A DNA stretch of 64,000 bases from Parendozoicomonas verongulae (GCF_009711465.1 NZ_SMME01000872.1:1-64000); one strand, 5' to 3'; positions 8,548-17,841 are shown, counted from the first letter of the stretch. The notes: a model not told the origin generated them from the letters alone. Translations and numbers: made by a program.

Positions 8548-9939
8548 ATGAATCAGAATTTAACTCAAGGGCCAATTGTGCCGTCCCTTGTGCGTCTGGC
8601 GTTGCCCATCATTGGCATGTCGTTTGTTCAAATGGCGTACAACATGGTGGACATGATTTGGCTGGGACGTGTGGGTGCCAATGCTGTTGCTGCAGTGGGC
8701 ACGGCTACATTTTTTACATGGTTCGGTATCTCGCTGCTGATGGCGATGAAATCCGGTGTGGAAATTACCGTATCCCAGGAAGTCGGGCGGGGTGATAAAG
8801 ATAAAGCTTCCCGTTATGCCGGTAATGCGGTGTTAATGGCTGTGATTCTTGCTGTTGTATTCGGGGTTTTCACATTTCTATTCTCAGAGCAACTCATCGG
8901 CTTTTTTGATTTGAAAGAAATGGATGTGAATGACATGGCCATTTCCTATCTCAAGATTATTGCCTTGGGGGCACCTTTTTATTACACCACCCCTACTCTG
9001 GGTGGGGTATTCACTGGTGCGGGTAATAGTCATTTGCCTTTTCGTATGACATCTGCAGGTTTGCTGCTGAATATTATTATCGACCCGTTGTTTATTTTTG
9101 GTTGGGGGCCTCTGCCTGCTTTGGGGTCAAACGGCGCAGCACTGGCCACTATTCTCGCCCAATTGTTTGTATTCGGGTTGTTCAGCTGGAAGATCCTTAA
9201 AGGTGAATCCATCATCCAGCTGACGAAAGAGTCTTTCCGTTTAACAAAAGTGATTGCCCAAAAAATTATCCGGCTGGGTGTGCCGGTTGCGGCTAACAGT
9301 GCCTTGTTTATCAGCTTCTCTATTATGATTGCGAAAATTGTGTCTTCATGGGGCGCGTTGCCTATTGCTGTGCAGAGTGTAGGTGCACAGATTGAAGCGA
9401 TTTCCTGGATGACGGCCAGTGGTTTTTCAACAGCTCTGGGAGCCTATACCGGTCAGAACTTTGGGGCGAACAAGTGGTACCGCATCTATAAGGGTTTTCT
9501 GGTTACGGTTTCTATCAGTGTACTGGTGGGGCTGATGGCTACGCTGGCTTTCCTCGGGTTTGGTGAGGAAATTTTCAGCATGTTTATTCCAGAGGCGGAT
9601 GCTATCCATCTGGGGGGCATCTATCTCGGGATTCTGGCGGTGAGTCAGGTCTTTATGTGTATGGAAATTTCCACGTCGGGTGCCTTTTATGGTATTGGGA
9701 AAACCGTGCCGCCGTCTCTGGTCAGTATTGTGCTGACCGGCTCTCGGATTCCACTGGCGCTGCTGTTGTCTGGCGGAGTAATGGGCTTTGAGGGTATTGG
9801 GCTGGAAGGTGTCTGGTGGAGTGTGTCTCTGACATCTATTGTAAAAGGACTGCTGCTGTTCGGCTGGTTCTACTGGCTGATTTATAACAGGCCAGAGCGT
9901 ATGGAAGAACGGAACGCTTATCTGGCAGAAGCCACTTAA
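8548..9939 (+). CDS. MATE-family multidrug/metabolite exporter
   Basis: An inner-membrane antiporter of the multidrug and toxin extrusion family, 463 residues with 12 predicted helices in two homologous halves. Family signs are the N-terminal LALPIIGMSFVQMAYNMVDMIWLG, GAGNSHLPFR in the loop before helix 5, the equivalent second-half region GAYTGQNFGA, and SGAFYGIGKT. The frame is open from 8491, but the ATG at 8548 gives the canonical cytoplasmic N-terminus (MNQNLTQGPI). No clear ribosome binding site is visible. Substrate unknown. Confidence 0.9.
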   Translation: MNQNLTQGPIVPSLVRLALPIIGMSFVQMAYNMVDMIWLGRVGANAVAAVGTATFFTWFGISLLMAMKSGVEITVSQEVGRGDKDKASRYAGNAVLMAVILAVVFGVFTFLFSEQLIGFFDLKEMDVNDMAISYLKIIALGAPFYYTTPTLGGVFTGAGNSHLPFRMTSAGLLLNIIIDPLFIFGWGPLPALGSNGAALATILAQLFVFGLFSWKILKGESIIQLTKESFRLTKVIAQKIIRLGVPVAANSALFISFSIMIAKIVSSWGALPIAVQSVGAQIEAISWMTASGFSTALGAYTGQNFGANKWYRIYKGFLVTVSISVLVGLMATLAFLGFGEEIFSMFIPEADAIHLGGIYLGILAVSQVFMCMEISTSGAFYGIGKTVPPSLVSIVLTGSRIPLALLLSGGVMGFEGIGLEGVWWSVSLTSIVKGLLLFGWFYWLIYNRPERMEERNAYLAEAT

Positions 9940-9946
9940 TACTTAT

Positions 9947-9980
9947 GTCGGGTTACTGTATGCATAATGCGTAACCCGAC
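9947..9980. terminator. Bidirectional terminator between the MATE gene and moeA
   Basis: GTCGGGTTAC (9947-9956) and GTAACCCGAC (9971-9980) form a perfect 10-bp stem with a 14-base loop between two convergent genes. The flanking T-runs are short. Confidence 0.65.
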
Positions 9981-10003
9981 ACTTTCCCAATGAGCCCTGA
10001 AGA

Positions 10004-11239
10004 TCAATTCAGCAAGCTGTCAAAGGGCACAACTGACACCAGGTCACCCACTTCCGCACCTGTATTCTCTTCAGGCAGCACGATATAACAGTTCGCCATG
10101 CTCATGGAGCGCAGAATGCCGGAGCCCTGACTCCCCGTGGTAACAACCGTTGCATGCCCCTGCTCATCAGTGGACAGAATACCCCGCTGAAACTCTCTGC
10201 GGCCTGCCCCCTTCTTCAGTCTGGTACCGGAGGCAGCCTTCAGGGAAGGCGTCTTGGCAGCCACTTCTCCAGACATAATCCGTAGTGCATGAACGGCCAG
10301 AATGTTCAAAGTAATAGTAGCGGACACCGGATTCCCCGGAAGGCCAAAGAAAACACTGTTGGCCAGCTTGCCAAAAGCAAAGGGCTTGCCGGGTTTGATC
10401 GCCAGTTTCCAGAAGCCGGTTTCCCCCAGCTCTACCAGAATATCCTTGATAAAGTCAGCATCGCCTACAGAGACACCGCCAGAGGTAATAACCGCATCCG
10501 CTTCATTGTCGGCACGAACCAGGGCTTCACGAATTACGTCCCGCTCATCGGGCAGCTTACCCAGATCAATCACTTCCAGCCCTAAGCGGGTGAGCATGGT
10601 GGTCACAACAATACGGTTGCTGTCGTAAATGTCTCCGTGACCAAGAGTTTCACCGGGAAGCTTGAGTTCGTCCCCAGTGGAGAATACGGCAACCCTCACA
10701 CGGCGAAAGACTTTTAATTCCGCGATACCCAGAGACGCCAGCAGGCCAAGATCCTGTGGACGCAGCTTATGACCAGCCGTGAGTACAATGCAGCCTTCGC
10801 TGATATCTTCACCAGCCCTGCGTATATTGCTGCCCGGTTTTGGGGTTTTCAGGAAGCGGATGCCGTTTTCGGTTTTTTCAGTCTGCTCCTGCATGACGAC
10901 AGCGTCGGTGCTTTCTGGAATCGCTGCACCGGTCATAATGCGGATGCATTGCCCGGCCGGACAGGTGCCTTCAAACGGGTGTCCGGCAAACGACTGACCT
11001 GCCACTGGCAGAGTGTCGCTTGATTCCAGATCAGCGGCTGCCAGAGCGTATCCGTCCATGGCCGAATTGTTGTGGGGGGGGACGTTCATCGGCGAGATGA
11101 TATTAGCCGCAAGAACACGGCCATCGCAGGACGCCAGAGGCAGTGTTTCGGTTTCTTTTACCGGCGTAACACCTGCGGACAGTGTGTTGAGTGCGTCGTC
11201 CAGAAGCATCAGCCCTGGTGCGGAGCAGCAATCAGACAT
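10004..11239 (-). CDS. moeA: Molybdopterin molybdenumtransferase
   Basis: MoeA inserts molybdate into adenylylated molybdopterin in the last common step of molybdenum-cofactor synthesis. The 411-residue protein has the MoeA N-terminal region (SAMDGYAL), the CIRIMTGAAIP motif, the MoCF-binding domain (VFSTGDEL, GDIYDSN, TSGGVSVGDADF) and the FGLPGNPVS loop, followed by the C-terminal beta domain. AAGGAG precedes the ATG by 8 bases. It lies about 75 bases downstream of mobB on the same strand, so moaA-mobB-moeA are probably one transcript. Confidence 0.96.
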   Translation of the reverse strand: MSDCCSAPGLMLLDDALNTLSAGVTPVKETETLPLASCDGRVLAANIISPMNVPPHNNSAMDGYALAAADLESSDTLPVAGQSFAGHPFEGTCPAGQCIRIMTGAAIPESTDAVVMQEQTEKTENGIRFLKTPKPGSNIRRAGEDISEGCIVLTAGHKLRPQDLGLLASLGIAELKVFRRVRVAVFSTGDELKLPGETLGHGDIYDSNRIVVTTMLTRLGLEVIDLGKLPDERDVIREALVRADNEADAVITSGGVSVGDADFIKDILVELGETGFWKLAIKPGKPFAFGKLANSVFFGLPGNPVSATITLNILAVHALRIMSGEVAAKTPSLKAASGTRLKKGAGRREFQRGILSTDEQGHATVVTTGSQGSGILRSMSMANCYIVLPEENTGAEVGDLVSVVPFDSLLN

Positions 11240-11314
11240 GTGAGAAACTCCTTAATCGATACCGTCAATTGTGTTGATCAGAATCAAACTGTTCTGCAGA
11301 AAGAGGCAAATAAT

Positions 11315-11848
11315 TTAAGCCTGCCTGTGATGCAGGTAAAAATTGAAGGTGAAATCTGCGACCTCTTCAGGGTTGTTAATATCCATTCGAGGCAGGTTGG
11401 TGGACGGGTGAATAGCATCCTGACACAGAGCAATAATATTGGCGTCGGTTTCAAACAGGTAAGGACGTTCAAAGTCTGTGCGGTGCAGCTCCACCTTGGG
11501 AATATCGGCATCCCGAAAGCCTTCCACCAGAATCATATCCAGCTGGGTGCAATCCAGCAGACGCAGCTGGTCTGCCAGCGAGGGATCGTCTGCAGGACGC
11601 TCGGTAATACACATGGCGCGGCCGGGCATACTGAGAACGGTCTGAGTCAGCCCTGCGTGGCGCAGGCGATAACTGTCTTTACCGGGTTTGTCCGGATCAA
11701 CCCGATGATGGGAGGCCTTAATCAGGCCGAGGCGCAGGCCTCGCTCTTTCAGAAGAGGAATCACCTTTTCCAGCAGAGTGGTTTTGCCTGTGCCGCTGAA
11801 AGCAGCAAATCCGAGAACTGGCAGCCCTTTGTACAACGCGTTAGACAT
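11315..11848 (-). CDS. mobB: Molybdopterin-guanine dinucleotide biosynthesis adaptor protein MobB
   Basis: A GTP-binding accessory protein for formation of the guanine-dinucleotide form of the molybdenum cofactor. The 177 residues begin with the beta strand and P-loop LGFAAFSGTGKTTLLEKVI (Walker A GTGKTT near residue 20), then GLIKASHHRVDPDKPGKDSYRLRHAG, diagnostic of MobB, and DMILVEGFRD. The start lies 3 bases after the moaA stop, implying translational coupling. Its usual partner mobA is not in the window. Confidence 0.95.
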   Translation of the reverse strand: MSNALYKGLPVLGFAAFSGTGKTTLLEKVIPLLKERGLRLGLIKASHHRVDPDKPGKDSYRLRHAGLTQTVLSMPGRAMCITERPADDPSLADQLRLLDCTQLDMILVEGFRDADIPKVELHRTDFERPYLFETDANIIALCQDAIHPSTNLPRMDINNPEEVADFTFNFYLHHRQA

Positions 11849-11851
11849 ATC

Positions 11852-12832
11852 TCAGCCACCAATAATCGACAGGTTGGTGGTTGCGCCGGTGTTGCCCTGA
11901 TCCAGAAAGTGTTTGTCCTCTTTCAGCTGCAGCACTTCCTGAATGCGGGCAATCAGCAGTTCTTGCTGATTATCACTTTGCAGCAAGTGACGGAGGCTGT
12001 ATCCCTTGTCAGCAAACAGACACAGTTGCAGATTGCCCTGACTGTTCACTCGCAGGCGGTTGCAGCTATTACAGAAATCCCGGGAGTAAGGCATGATCAG
12101 GCCAATGTGCCCCTGATAATCCGGATGACTGAACTCCTGGGCCGGGCCAGCATTGTCTGGGCGAATCATTTGTGTCCAGCCTTTTTTCAGCAGCTGTTGG
12201 CGAACGACCAGCCCGGAGAGATGATGTTTCTGGAAGAAGTCCGGCATATCACCGGTTTCCATCAGCTCAATCAGGCGTACTGTAATGGGTTGATCTTTAA
12301 TCCAGCCGAGGAAGCGATCCAGTTCCTTGTCGTTGATGTCCTTCATCAACACGGTGTTCACCTTCACGGAAGGCAGGCCTGCTGCAAGTGCCTTGTCAAT
12401 ACCACCCAGTACTTCATCCAGACGGTTATGGCCAGTGATACGCTGGAACATGGCCGGTTCAAGGCTGTCGATGCTGACGTTCAGGTGAGTCATACCGGCA
12501 TCAATCCAGCGCTCAACCCGGCGATCCATCTTATAGCCATTGGTGGTAACCGCGACAGTCTCGATACCGGGAATATTCCTGATTGTATGAATAATGTCGT
12601 AGAAATCACTGCGAAGGGAGGGCTCCCCGCCACTGATACGAATTTTATTGGTACCTAAAGCAGCAAATGCACTTGCCAGACGACGAATTTCGTCCAAACT
12701 GATGGCAGTCTTATGCTGGGGAGTGTGACAACCATCGGGCAGGCAGTACTGACACCGGAAATTACAGAGGTCAGTGATAGACAGGCGCAGATAGGGGAAG
12801 TTTCGCCCCTGGCGGTCTTGCAGTTTTTTCAT
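11852..12832 (-). CDS. moaA: GTP 3',8-cyclase (molybdenum cofactor biosynthesis protein A)
   Basis: A radical-SAM enzyme that cyclises GTP to 3',8-cyclo-7,8-dihydro-GTP, the first step of molybdopterin synthesis. The first 4Fe-4S cluster ligands are CNFRCQYC near residue 25, SAM-binding ISGGEPSLR follows near 75, and the C-terminal cluster has Cys in FCNSCNRLR with a third Cys in LQLCLF. I chose the ATG at 12832 (MKKLQDRQGR) because AAGGTG lies 4 bases upstream; an ATG 15 bases earlier lacks one. The partner cyclase gene moaC is not in the window. Confidence 0.95.
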   Translation of the reverse strand: MKKLQDRQGRNFPYLRLSITDLCNFRCQYCLPDGCHTPQHKTAISLDEIRRLASAFAALGTNKIRISGGEPSLRSDFYDIIHTIRNIPGIETVAVTTNGYKMDRRVERWIDAGMTHLNVSIDSLEPAMFQRITGHNRLDEVLGGIDKALAAGLPSVKVNTVLMKDINDKELDRFLGWIKDQPITVRLIELMETGDMPDFFQKHHLSGLVVRQQLLKKGWTQMIRPDNAGPAQEFSHPDYQGHIGLIMPYSRDFCNSCNRLRVNSQGNLQLCLFADKGYSLRHLLQSDNQQELLIARIQEVLQLKEDKHFLDQGNTGATTNLSIIGG

Positions 12833-13001
12833 TGAACACCTTTCCAAAAGGTCCGGGAGGCTGTGGGATTTCTCATCACTTTAGAGGCATCAGCTCGGCG
12901 CTCTTTTTTGATTTAAAAAGTCTGAATCATCGTTGAAGATCAAATAGTCGCCTCATCATAACAGACTTTGTAACCTTTGGATGATGGTGTTCCCCTTACT
13001 G

Positions 13002-14705
13002 TCACAGGAATCGTTGTGCAATCCCCTGAATTTCCTGAACAATTGCGCGTAAACCATTACCTCGGGATGGGCTCAGGTGACTGGACAGTTCGAGTTTTAC
13101 GAATAGGCGTTCAATGTCGCAGGCTAAAATCTCATCGGGAGTACGGCCATTCAAACAACTCATTACGATAACGGTCAGGCCTCGTATCACTTTTGCATCA
13201 CTGCCAGCGGCAAAGTACAGGGTGTGGCTGTCTTCCTGATAGTGGTGATGCAGCCAGAGGCTGCTTTCGCAGCCGGGAATTTTGGCTGACTCCTGACGCA
13301 TATCTTCGGGGAGATTAGGCAGATTTCTGGCCATCTGCATAATACTGCGGTAGCGATCCTGCCAGTTGTGTTTGGTCAGAAGAGTGTCTTGCAGCTCCGT
13401 CAAACCCTGTGGATTGTAGACTGGCATAGATGTAAAAATGTCAGGGAGAGCCTTTGAGTCCTGAGCGGTAGCAGGGTGTGGTACTGGCTCATGGTTCTCA
13501 GCTTGAGTGCACAGGGTTTGCAAAGCCTTCAAAATCTGGTCTACATCTTCACGTGTGTTGTAACAGGCCAGAGAAGCCCGGACGGTGCCGGGCAGGTTCA
13601 ATGCTTCCATCAGCGGCATGGCGCAGTGGTGACCGGTGCGTACGGCTATCCCCTGCTGGTCCAGAAGAACACCAACATCCTGATTGTGGAATCCGTCGAT
13701 CAAAAAAGAGACGACAGCGGTTTTGTTCTGGGATGTTCCGATACGGTGAATGCCGGGGATTCGTTCCATACCTTGTTCCAGTCGTGTACGCAGCTGGTGC
13801 TCTTGCTGGGCAATCACTTTGCGGTCAAGGCTGTTGAGAAACGTTACTGCAGCGGCCAGGCCAATCACGCCTGCAATATTGGGGGTTCCTGCTTCAAACC
13901 TGAACGGTGGTTTGTTGAAGGTGGTGCCTGAAAAGCTGACTTGCTCAATCATTTCGCCACCGGTTTGCCAGGGAGGCATATCATTCAGTAGTTCCCGACG
14001 ACCATACAAAACGCCGATGCCTGTAGGGCCATAAACCTTGTGCCCTGAGAATACATAAAAGTCACAGCCCAGTTTGCGCATATCCACATCAAAGTGAGCA
14101 ACAGCCTGAGCACCATCAATAATGGTGGTGGCTCCCACGGTTTTAGCCTGAGCAATCATGGTTTCAACAGGGTTGATTGTTCCCAGTGCGTTGGACACAT
14201 GGGTAACAGACACGAGTTTTGTCTTTGGTCCCAGCAGTTGCTGATAGACCTGCTGATCCAGTTCACCTTCAGGTGTCACGGGAATTACGCGAATGAGTGC
14301 GCCAGTCTCCTCAGCTATCTGCTGCCAGGGTACAATATTGGCGTGGTGCTCCATAGCCGAGAGGATAATTTCATCACCGGCTTTCAGGTTGCTTCTGCCC
14401 CAGCTGTGGGCGAGAAGATTGAGGGCCTCGGTTGCGCCCCGAGTCCAGATGATTTCATCGGTAAAGCGAGCGTTGATAAACTGACGTACCGTATCCCGCG
14501 CATCCTCAAAGGCATGGGTCGCCCGTGCACTGAGCATGTGGGATGCCCGGTGAACATTGGCGTTGGCGCGGATGTAATATTGACTTACTGCATCAATCAC
14601 AGCCTGAGGCTTTTGAGTTGTGGCTGCATTATCCAGCCAAACCAGTGGATGACCGTGAAAAGTTTCGGAAAGGATAGGGAACTGAAGGTGAAGATTTGCC
14701 GTCAT
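13002..14705 (-). CDS. Cysteine desulfurase SufS/CsdA fused to a SufE-type sulfur acceptor
   Basis: A single 567-residue polypeptide carries two proteins that are usually separate. Residues 1-400 are a group II cysteine desulfurase: LDNAATTQKP near 24, DGAQAVAH, the PLP lysine Lys223 in SGHKVYGPTG, and the persulfide-bearing Cys361 in RTGHHCAMP. Residues 400-425 are a Pro/Ala linker. Residues 425-567 are SufE-like (GLTELQD, NWQDRYRSIM, RGLTVIVMSCLNG) with acceptor Cys479 in KIPGCESSLWL. All key residues of both halves are intact. It sits between the moa genes and a peptidase gene, not in a suf operon; sulfur supply to tRNA or cofactor thiolation is possible but unproven. Confidence 0.93.
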   Translation of the reverse strand: MTANLHLQFPILSETFHGHPLVWLDNAATTQKPQAVIDAVSQYYIRANANVHRASHMLSARATHAFEDARDTVRQFINARFTDEIIWTRGATEALNLLAHSWGRSNLKAGDEIILSAMEHHANIVPWQQIAEETGALIRVIPVTPEGELDQQVYQQLLGPKTKLVSVTHVSNALGTINPVETMIAQAKTVGATTIIDGAQAVAHFDVDMRKLGCDFYVFSGHKVYGPTGIGVLYGRRELLNDMPPWQTGGEMIEQVSFSGTTFNKPPFRFEAGTPNIAGVIGLAAAVTFLNSLDRKVIAQQEHQLRTRLEQGMERIPGIHRIGTSQNKTAVVSFLIDGFHNQDVGVLLDQQGIAVRTGHHCAMPLMEALNLPGTVRASLACYNTREDVDQILKALQTLCTQAENHEPVPHPATAQDSKALPDIFTSMPVYNPQGLTELQDTLLTKHNWQDRYRSIMQMARNLPNLPEDMRQESAKIPGCESSLWLHHHYQEDSHTLYFAAGSDAKVIRGLTVIVMSCLNGRTPDEILACDIERLFVKLELSSHLSPSRGNGLRAIVQEIQGIAQRFL

Positions 14706-14741
14706 GGGGGGATGTCTTGTGGAGCCCGGCGCAATACTACA

Positions 14742-15758
14742 TCACCAGAAGAGCCCGTAGAACCATGAATCTTCAGGATAACAGTGCAGCGTTGCTTCCT
14801 CTTCGGATTTTCCATCCACAAGAGCTATATATTCACACCAGTTTTTCTCCAGATCCTTACCGGTTTCTACGAGAAGGAAGTCACTGATCTCTTTGTCAAA
14901 AAAATCGTATTTGTTGACAACTGAGTCGAACAGTTTTCTGTGAATTTTTTTTACCAGCCCGGGATGGCGATGTTCCATCATAACCAGCATACCGGCCGCA
15001 TGTATGGGCTTCTTGTAGAAGCTGTAACCTCTGTGTTCAAAATCCGCGCAGGTGAAATCTCTACCGCTCATGTTGCAGGTACTGGCTTTAAATTGATCCT
15101 GAATCACATGATTGATCATCTCTTTTCTGGTTTTCGCGAGGAATTTATCAAAAACGTAGGCTTCAAAAACGGAATAACGAAAGTAATCGGCCAGTGCTTC
15201 ACTCATCCAGCGGGGGCGCCTGTCGTGAACCCGAAAGCGTGCCTGAATCATATGGGTGAGTTCATGGATCAGCCCTCCACCGGATATTTTCTGTTCGCTG
15301 TCTGCAGCGCTGGCTTTGATTTTTTTAAGATAACGGTCGTAAATAATCAGTTCATTATTTCTGGTGATACGAGCGATCGCGCCTTTGTGTTCCGGTTGAT
15401 TGCCATCCCTTTCCCGAAATTCAATGTGAATAATGGTATCCGTGCTTAACTCCTCATCTGTCCAGAGCATTTCCCGAAGCCGGGGATACCACTCCCGAAT
15501 CAAGTCCATCATATTTTTCAGCTCATAGGGGATATGCAGGGATTGAAGGTCGTAGGTCATACCTTGGGGAAACTCAGGGTACACTTTGGAATCGACGGAG
15601 CGAAACACTATGTCGGGTATGGGAATTGTACGTGGAGCATGACCTGTATTCTCGGCCACCAAAGTGGGCACATTACAGAGAATACACACGAGCACGGCAA
15701 TGCAGATTTTACGAAAGCTCACTGAATATAACGAAGCGAAAGCGTGTTGGTCTGACAT
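14742..15758 (-). CDS. Secreted HExxH metallopeptidase resembling basic secretory proteins
   Basis: The 338-residue product starts with a charged segment and a hydrophobic stretch (FRKICIAVLVCILCNVPTLVA, about residues 15-35), so it is likely exported. The zincin motif is HELTHMIQ (His165, Glu166, His169), followed 15 residues later by WMSEALADYFRY with a candidate third ligand or structural acid at Glu187/Asp191. This combination, HExxHxxQ then W-x-x-E-x-x-A-D-Y, is that of the plant/bacterial basic secretory protein peptidase family (PF04450). It lies 36 bases downstream of the SufS-SufE fusion gene's start, tail to head. Substrate unknown; the family link is by motif recall. Confidence 0.7.
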   Translation of the reverse strand: MSDQHAFASLYSVSFRKICIAVLVCILCNVPTLVAENTGHAPRTIPIPDIVFRSVDSKVYPEFPQGMTYDLQSLHIPYELKNMMDLIREWYPRLREMLWTDEELSTDTIIHIEFRERDGNQPEHKGAIARITRNNELIIYDRYLKKIKASAADSEQKISGGGLIHELTHMIQARFRVHDRRPRWMSEALADYFRYSVFEAYVFDKFLAKTRKEMINHVIQDQFKASTCNMSGRDFTCADFEHRGYSFYKKPIHAAGMLVMMEHRHPGLVKKIHRKLFDSVVNKYDFFDKEISDFLLVETGKDLEKNWCEYIALVDGKSEEEATLHCYPEDSWFYGLFW

Positions 15759-15872
15759 GTCTGAAGTATCCGTAACCCATGATTATCAATACTCTCAGAC
15801 AGCCACAGACAACATTCGTTGCCCATTTACTGAGCTGGAATCTCAAACAGAATTGTTGGGAATACTGGCTGT

Positions 15873-15900
15873 TTGCCCAATCCCATGAATCCAGTATCCT
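15873..15900 (+). promoter_or_regulatory. Candidate promoter of the moaE-modABC operon
   Basis: TTGCCC (15873-15878) and TATCCT (15895-15900) with 16-base spacing lie 38 bases upstream of the moaE start. No convincing ModE or riboswitch structure was recognised in 15759-15938. Confidence 0.35.
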
Positions 15901-15938
15901 GTACACCCCTCAGAACCCATGTTTTTTGGAGTGTTTGC

Positions 15939-16397
15939 ATGATAAGTGTCCAGGCCGAAGATTTTGATGTGGCCGCAGAATATGACGCTTTGCGCCAATC
16001 TTCCGGTACAGGAGCTGTCGTGATGTTCAGTGGCCTGGTTCGGGATATGAATCTGGGGGACACCGTAGGCGGCCTCTATCTGGAGCATTATCCCGGGATG
16101 ACGGAGAAGTCTCTTGAAACTATTGTGAATGAGGCCAAAAAGCGCTGGCCACTGGATGAGCTGCGGGTGATTCACCGTGTCGGTCAGCTGGATATCAGCG
16201 ATCAGATTGTTTTTGTGGGGGCGGCCAGCGCCCACCGCCAGGCGGCCTTTGATGCCTGCCAGTTTCTGATGGACTATCTGAAAACCCGTGCACCGTTCTG
16301 GAAGCGTGAACAAACCACTGATGGTGAACGATGGGTAGAAGCCCGAGATTCTGATGCCCAGGCAGCAGAGCGTTGGGAAGACGAGAGTGCAGAATGA
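15939..16397 (+). CDS. moaE: Molybdopterin synthase catalytic subunit
   Basis: MoaE, with the sulfur carrier MoaD, converts precursor Z to molybdopterin by adding dithiolene sulfurs. The 152-residue product has GTGAVVMFSGLVRD, LYLEHYPGMTEK, the conserved RVGQLDISDQIVFV and ASAHRQAAFDAC, and the catalytic-lysine region LKTRAPFWKRE. The ATG at 15939 has GGAG with 7-base spacing; the frame is open further upstream. Its stop overlaps the modA start (ATGA). Unusually, moaD is not beside it and moaE leads a molybdate-transport operon. Confidence 0.95.
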   Translation: MISVQAEDFDVAAEYDALRQSSGTGAVVMFSGLVRDMNLGDTVGGLYLEHYPGMTEKSLETIVNEAKKRWPLDELRVIHRVGQLDISDQIVFVGAASAHRQAAFDACQFLMDYLKTRAPFWKREQTTDGERWVEARDSDAQAAERWEDESAE

Positions 16398-17161
16398 AAA
16401 TTTTATCAGTTATTAAAGGGCTGGCAGGGCTTGCACTGGGTGCCGTGATCTCTGTTCAGGCCAGCGCCGATGTGTTGAAAATTGCGGTGTCTGCAAATTT
16501 TCATTCCGCTCTGAAAGAGCTGGTTACCCCGTTTGAGAAACAAACCGGCGATAAAGTGGCAATCTCTGTGGGCTCAACCGGTGCGCTTTATAACCAGATC
16601 AGCCATGGCGCCCCCTTTGATCTGTTCCTCGCGGCGGATAAGCGTCGTCCCCAAATGCTGGTAGATGCAGGCAAGGCTCTGGATAAGCCGGTGACTTATG
16701 CTTACGGTCGGCTGGCCTACTGGAAGCCCGGTGCGGGCAAAGTTGCCTACCAGACCATCAAGGCAGAGAAAGGGCGCATTGCTATTGCCAATCCAAGAAC
16801 AGCTCCATACGGTTTAGCGGCGCAGCAGGTGCTGGAACATATGGGGCTGCTGGACACGAAAAAGCATCAGCTGGTGCAGGGCAACAATATTGCTCAAACG
16901 TGGCAATTTGTGAAAACCGGTAACGTGCCGTCTGGCTTTGTGGCTCTCTCCCAACTGCGGGCAGATAATGTGACGGGCGATTATCTGGTACTGAAAGAAG
17001 ACCTGTATGATCGCATCGAACAACAGGCCGTGATTCCCAAATCTGCACCTAACTCCAGGCTGGCTCAAAAATTCCTGGAATACCTTGAAGGCGAAGCTCA
17101 GCAGAAACAGATACAGGACGCGGGTTACTACCCCGGAGTACACCCCACAGGGCACAAATGA
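16394..17161 (+). CDS. modA: Molybdate ABC transporter, periplasmic binding protein
   Basis: Captures molybdate or tungstate in the periplasm for ModBC. The 255-residue precursor has a signal peptide (MKILSVIKGLAGLALGAVIS, cleavage near VQASA-DV), then KIAVSANFHSALKEL, VAISVGSTGALYNQI and GAPFDLFLAADKRRP, which supply the oxyanion-binding Ser residues of this family. The start at 16394 overlaps the moaE stop by 4 bases and the gene overlaps modB by ATGA. Confidence 0.95.
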   Translation: MKILSVIKGLAGLALGAVISVQASADVLKIAVSANFHSALKELVTPFEKQTGDKVAISVGSTGALYNQISHGAPFDLFLAADKRRPQMLVDAGKALDKPVTYAYGRLAYWKPGAGKVAYQTIKAEKGRIAIANPRTAPYGLAAQQVLEHMGLLDTKKHQLVQGNNIAQTWQFVKTGNVPSGFVALSQLRADNVTGDYLVLKEDLYDRIEQQAVIPKSAPNSRLAQKFLEYLEGEAQQKQIQDAGYYPGVHPTGHK

Positions 17162-17841
17162 CGGAGCAGCTTTTGCAAACAACTGTGGGGCAGGCAGTGT
17201 GGGTAACCCTGAAACTGGCCAGCACCACAACGCTGATTCTGATGATGGCAGGGCTACCTCTGGCATGGAAGCTGGCGAATATGAAAAGCCGGGCACGGCC
17301 AGTGATTGAAGCGCTGGTGGGGCTGCCTATGGTGCTGCCGCCCACTGTGCTTGGCTTCTATCTGCTGGTGGCGTTCTCCCCACAAAACCTGCCGGGTAAA
17401 CTCTGGCTGGATATGACCGGCTCCACACTGGCCTTCAGTTTTACCGGGCTGGTGGTGGCGTCGGTGATTTACTCTCTTCCCTTTGTTGTGCAGCCTTTGC
17501 AGCGGGCTTTTGAACAGCTGGACAAGGGGTTGCTGGAATCCGCCGCCACTTTGGGAGCCGGTCCGCTGGATCAGTTTATTTCCATCGTATTGCCTCAAAG
17601 CCTGAGAGCGGTTCTGCTGGCCGCCTGTCTGGGTTTTGCCCATACCGTGGGGGAGTTTGGAGTCGTGCTGATGATTGGTGGTAATCTGCCGGGTGAAACC
17701 CAGGTGCTCTCTATCGCCTTGTTTGAAGCAGTGGAAACCCAGGACTTTACCAGCGCTCACACCATGGCAGCAGGGTTGCTGCTGTTTGCACTGATATTGC
17801 TGGTGAGCCTTTACAGCCTTGAAAGGAAGGAACACCGTTGA
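17158..17841 (+). CDS. modB: Molybdate ABC transporter permease
   Basis: Inner-membrane channel of the molybdate importer, 227 residues with about five membrane segments. The permease coupling helix is the EAA motif ESAATLGAGPLDQF; the family-specific HTVGEFGVVLMIGG follows. It is translationally coupled to modA (ATGA) and to modC (TGATG). Confidence 0.95.
   Translation: MTEQLLQTTVGQAVWVTLKLASTTTLILMMAGLPLAWKLANMKSRARPVIEALVGLPMVLPPTVLGFYLLVAFSPQNLPGKLWLDMTGSTLAFSFTGLVVASVIYSLPFVVQPLQRAFEQLDKGLLESAATLGAGPLDQFISIVLPQSLRAVLLAACLGFAHTVGEFGVVLMIGGNLPGETQVLSIALFEAVETQDFTSAHTMAAGLLLFALILLVSLYSLERKEHR

Noticed and set aside
11072-12658. A 528-codon plus-strand frame over moaA-mobB
   Set aside because: Lies opposite two certain genes and shows no recognisable protein.
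12833-13001. A molybdenum-cofactor riboswitch upstream of moaA
   Set aside because: No Moco-motif-like conserved helices could be recognised in these 169 bases.
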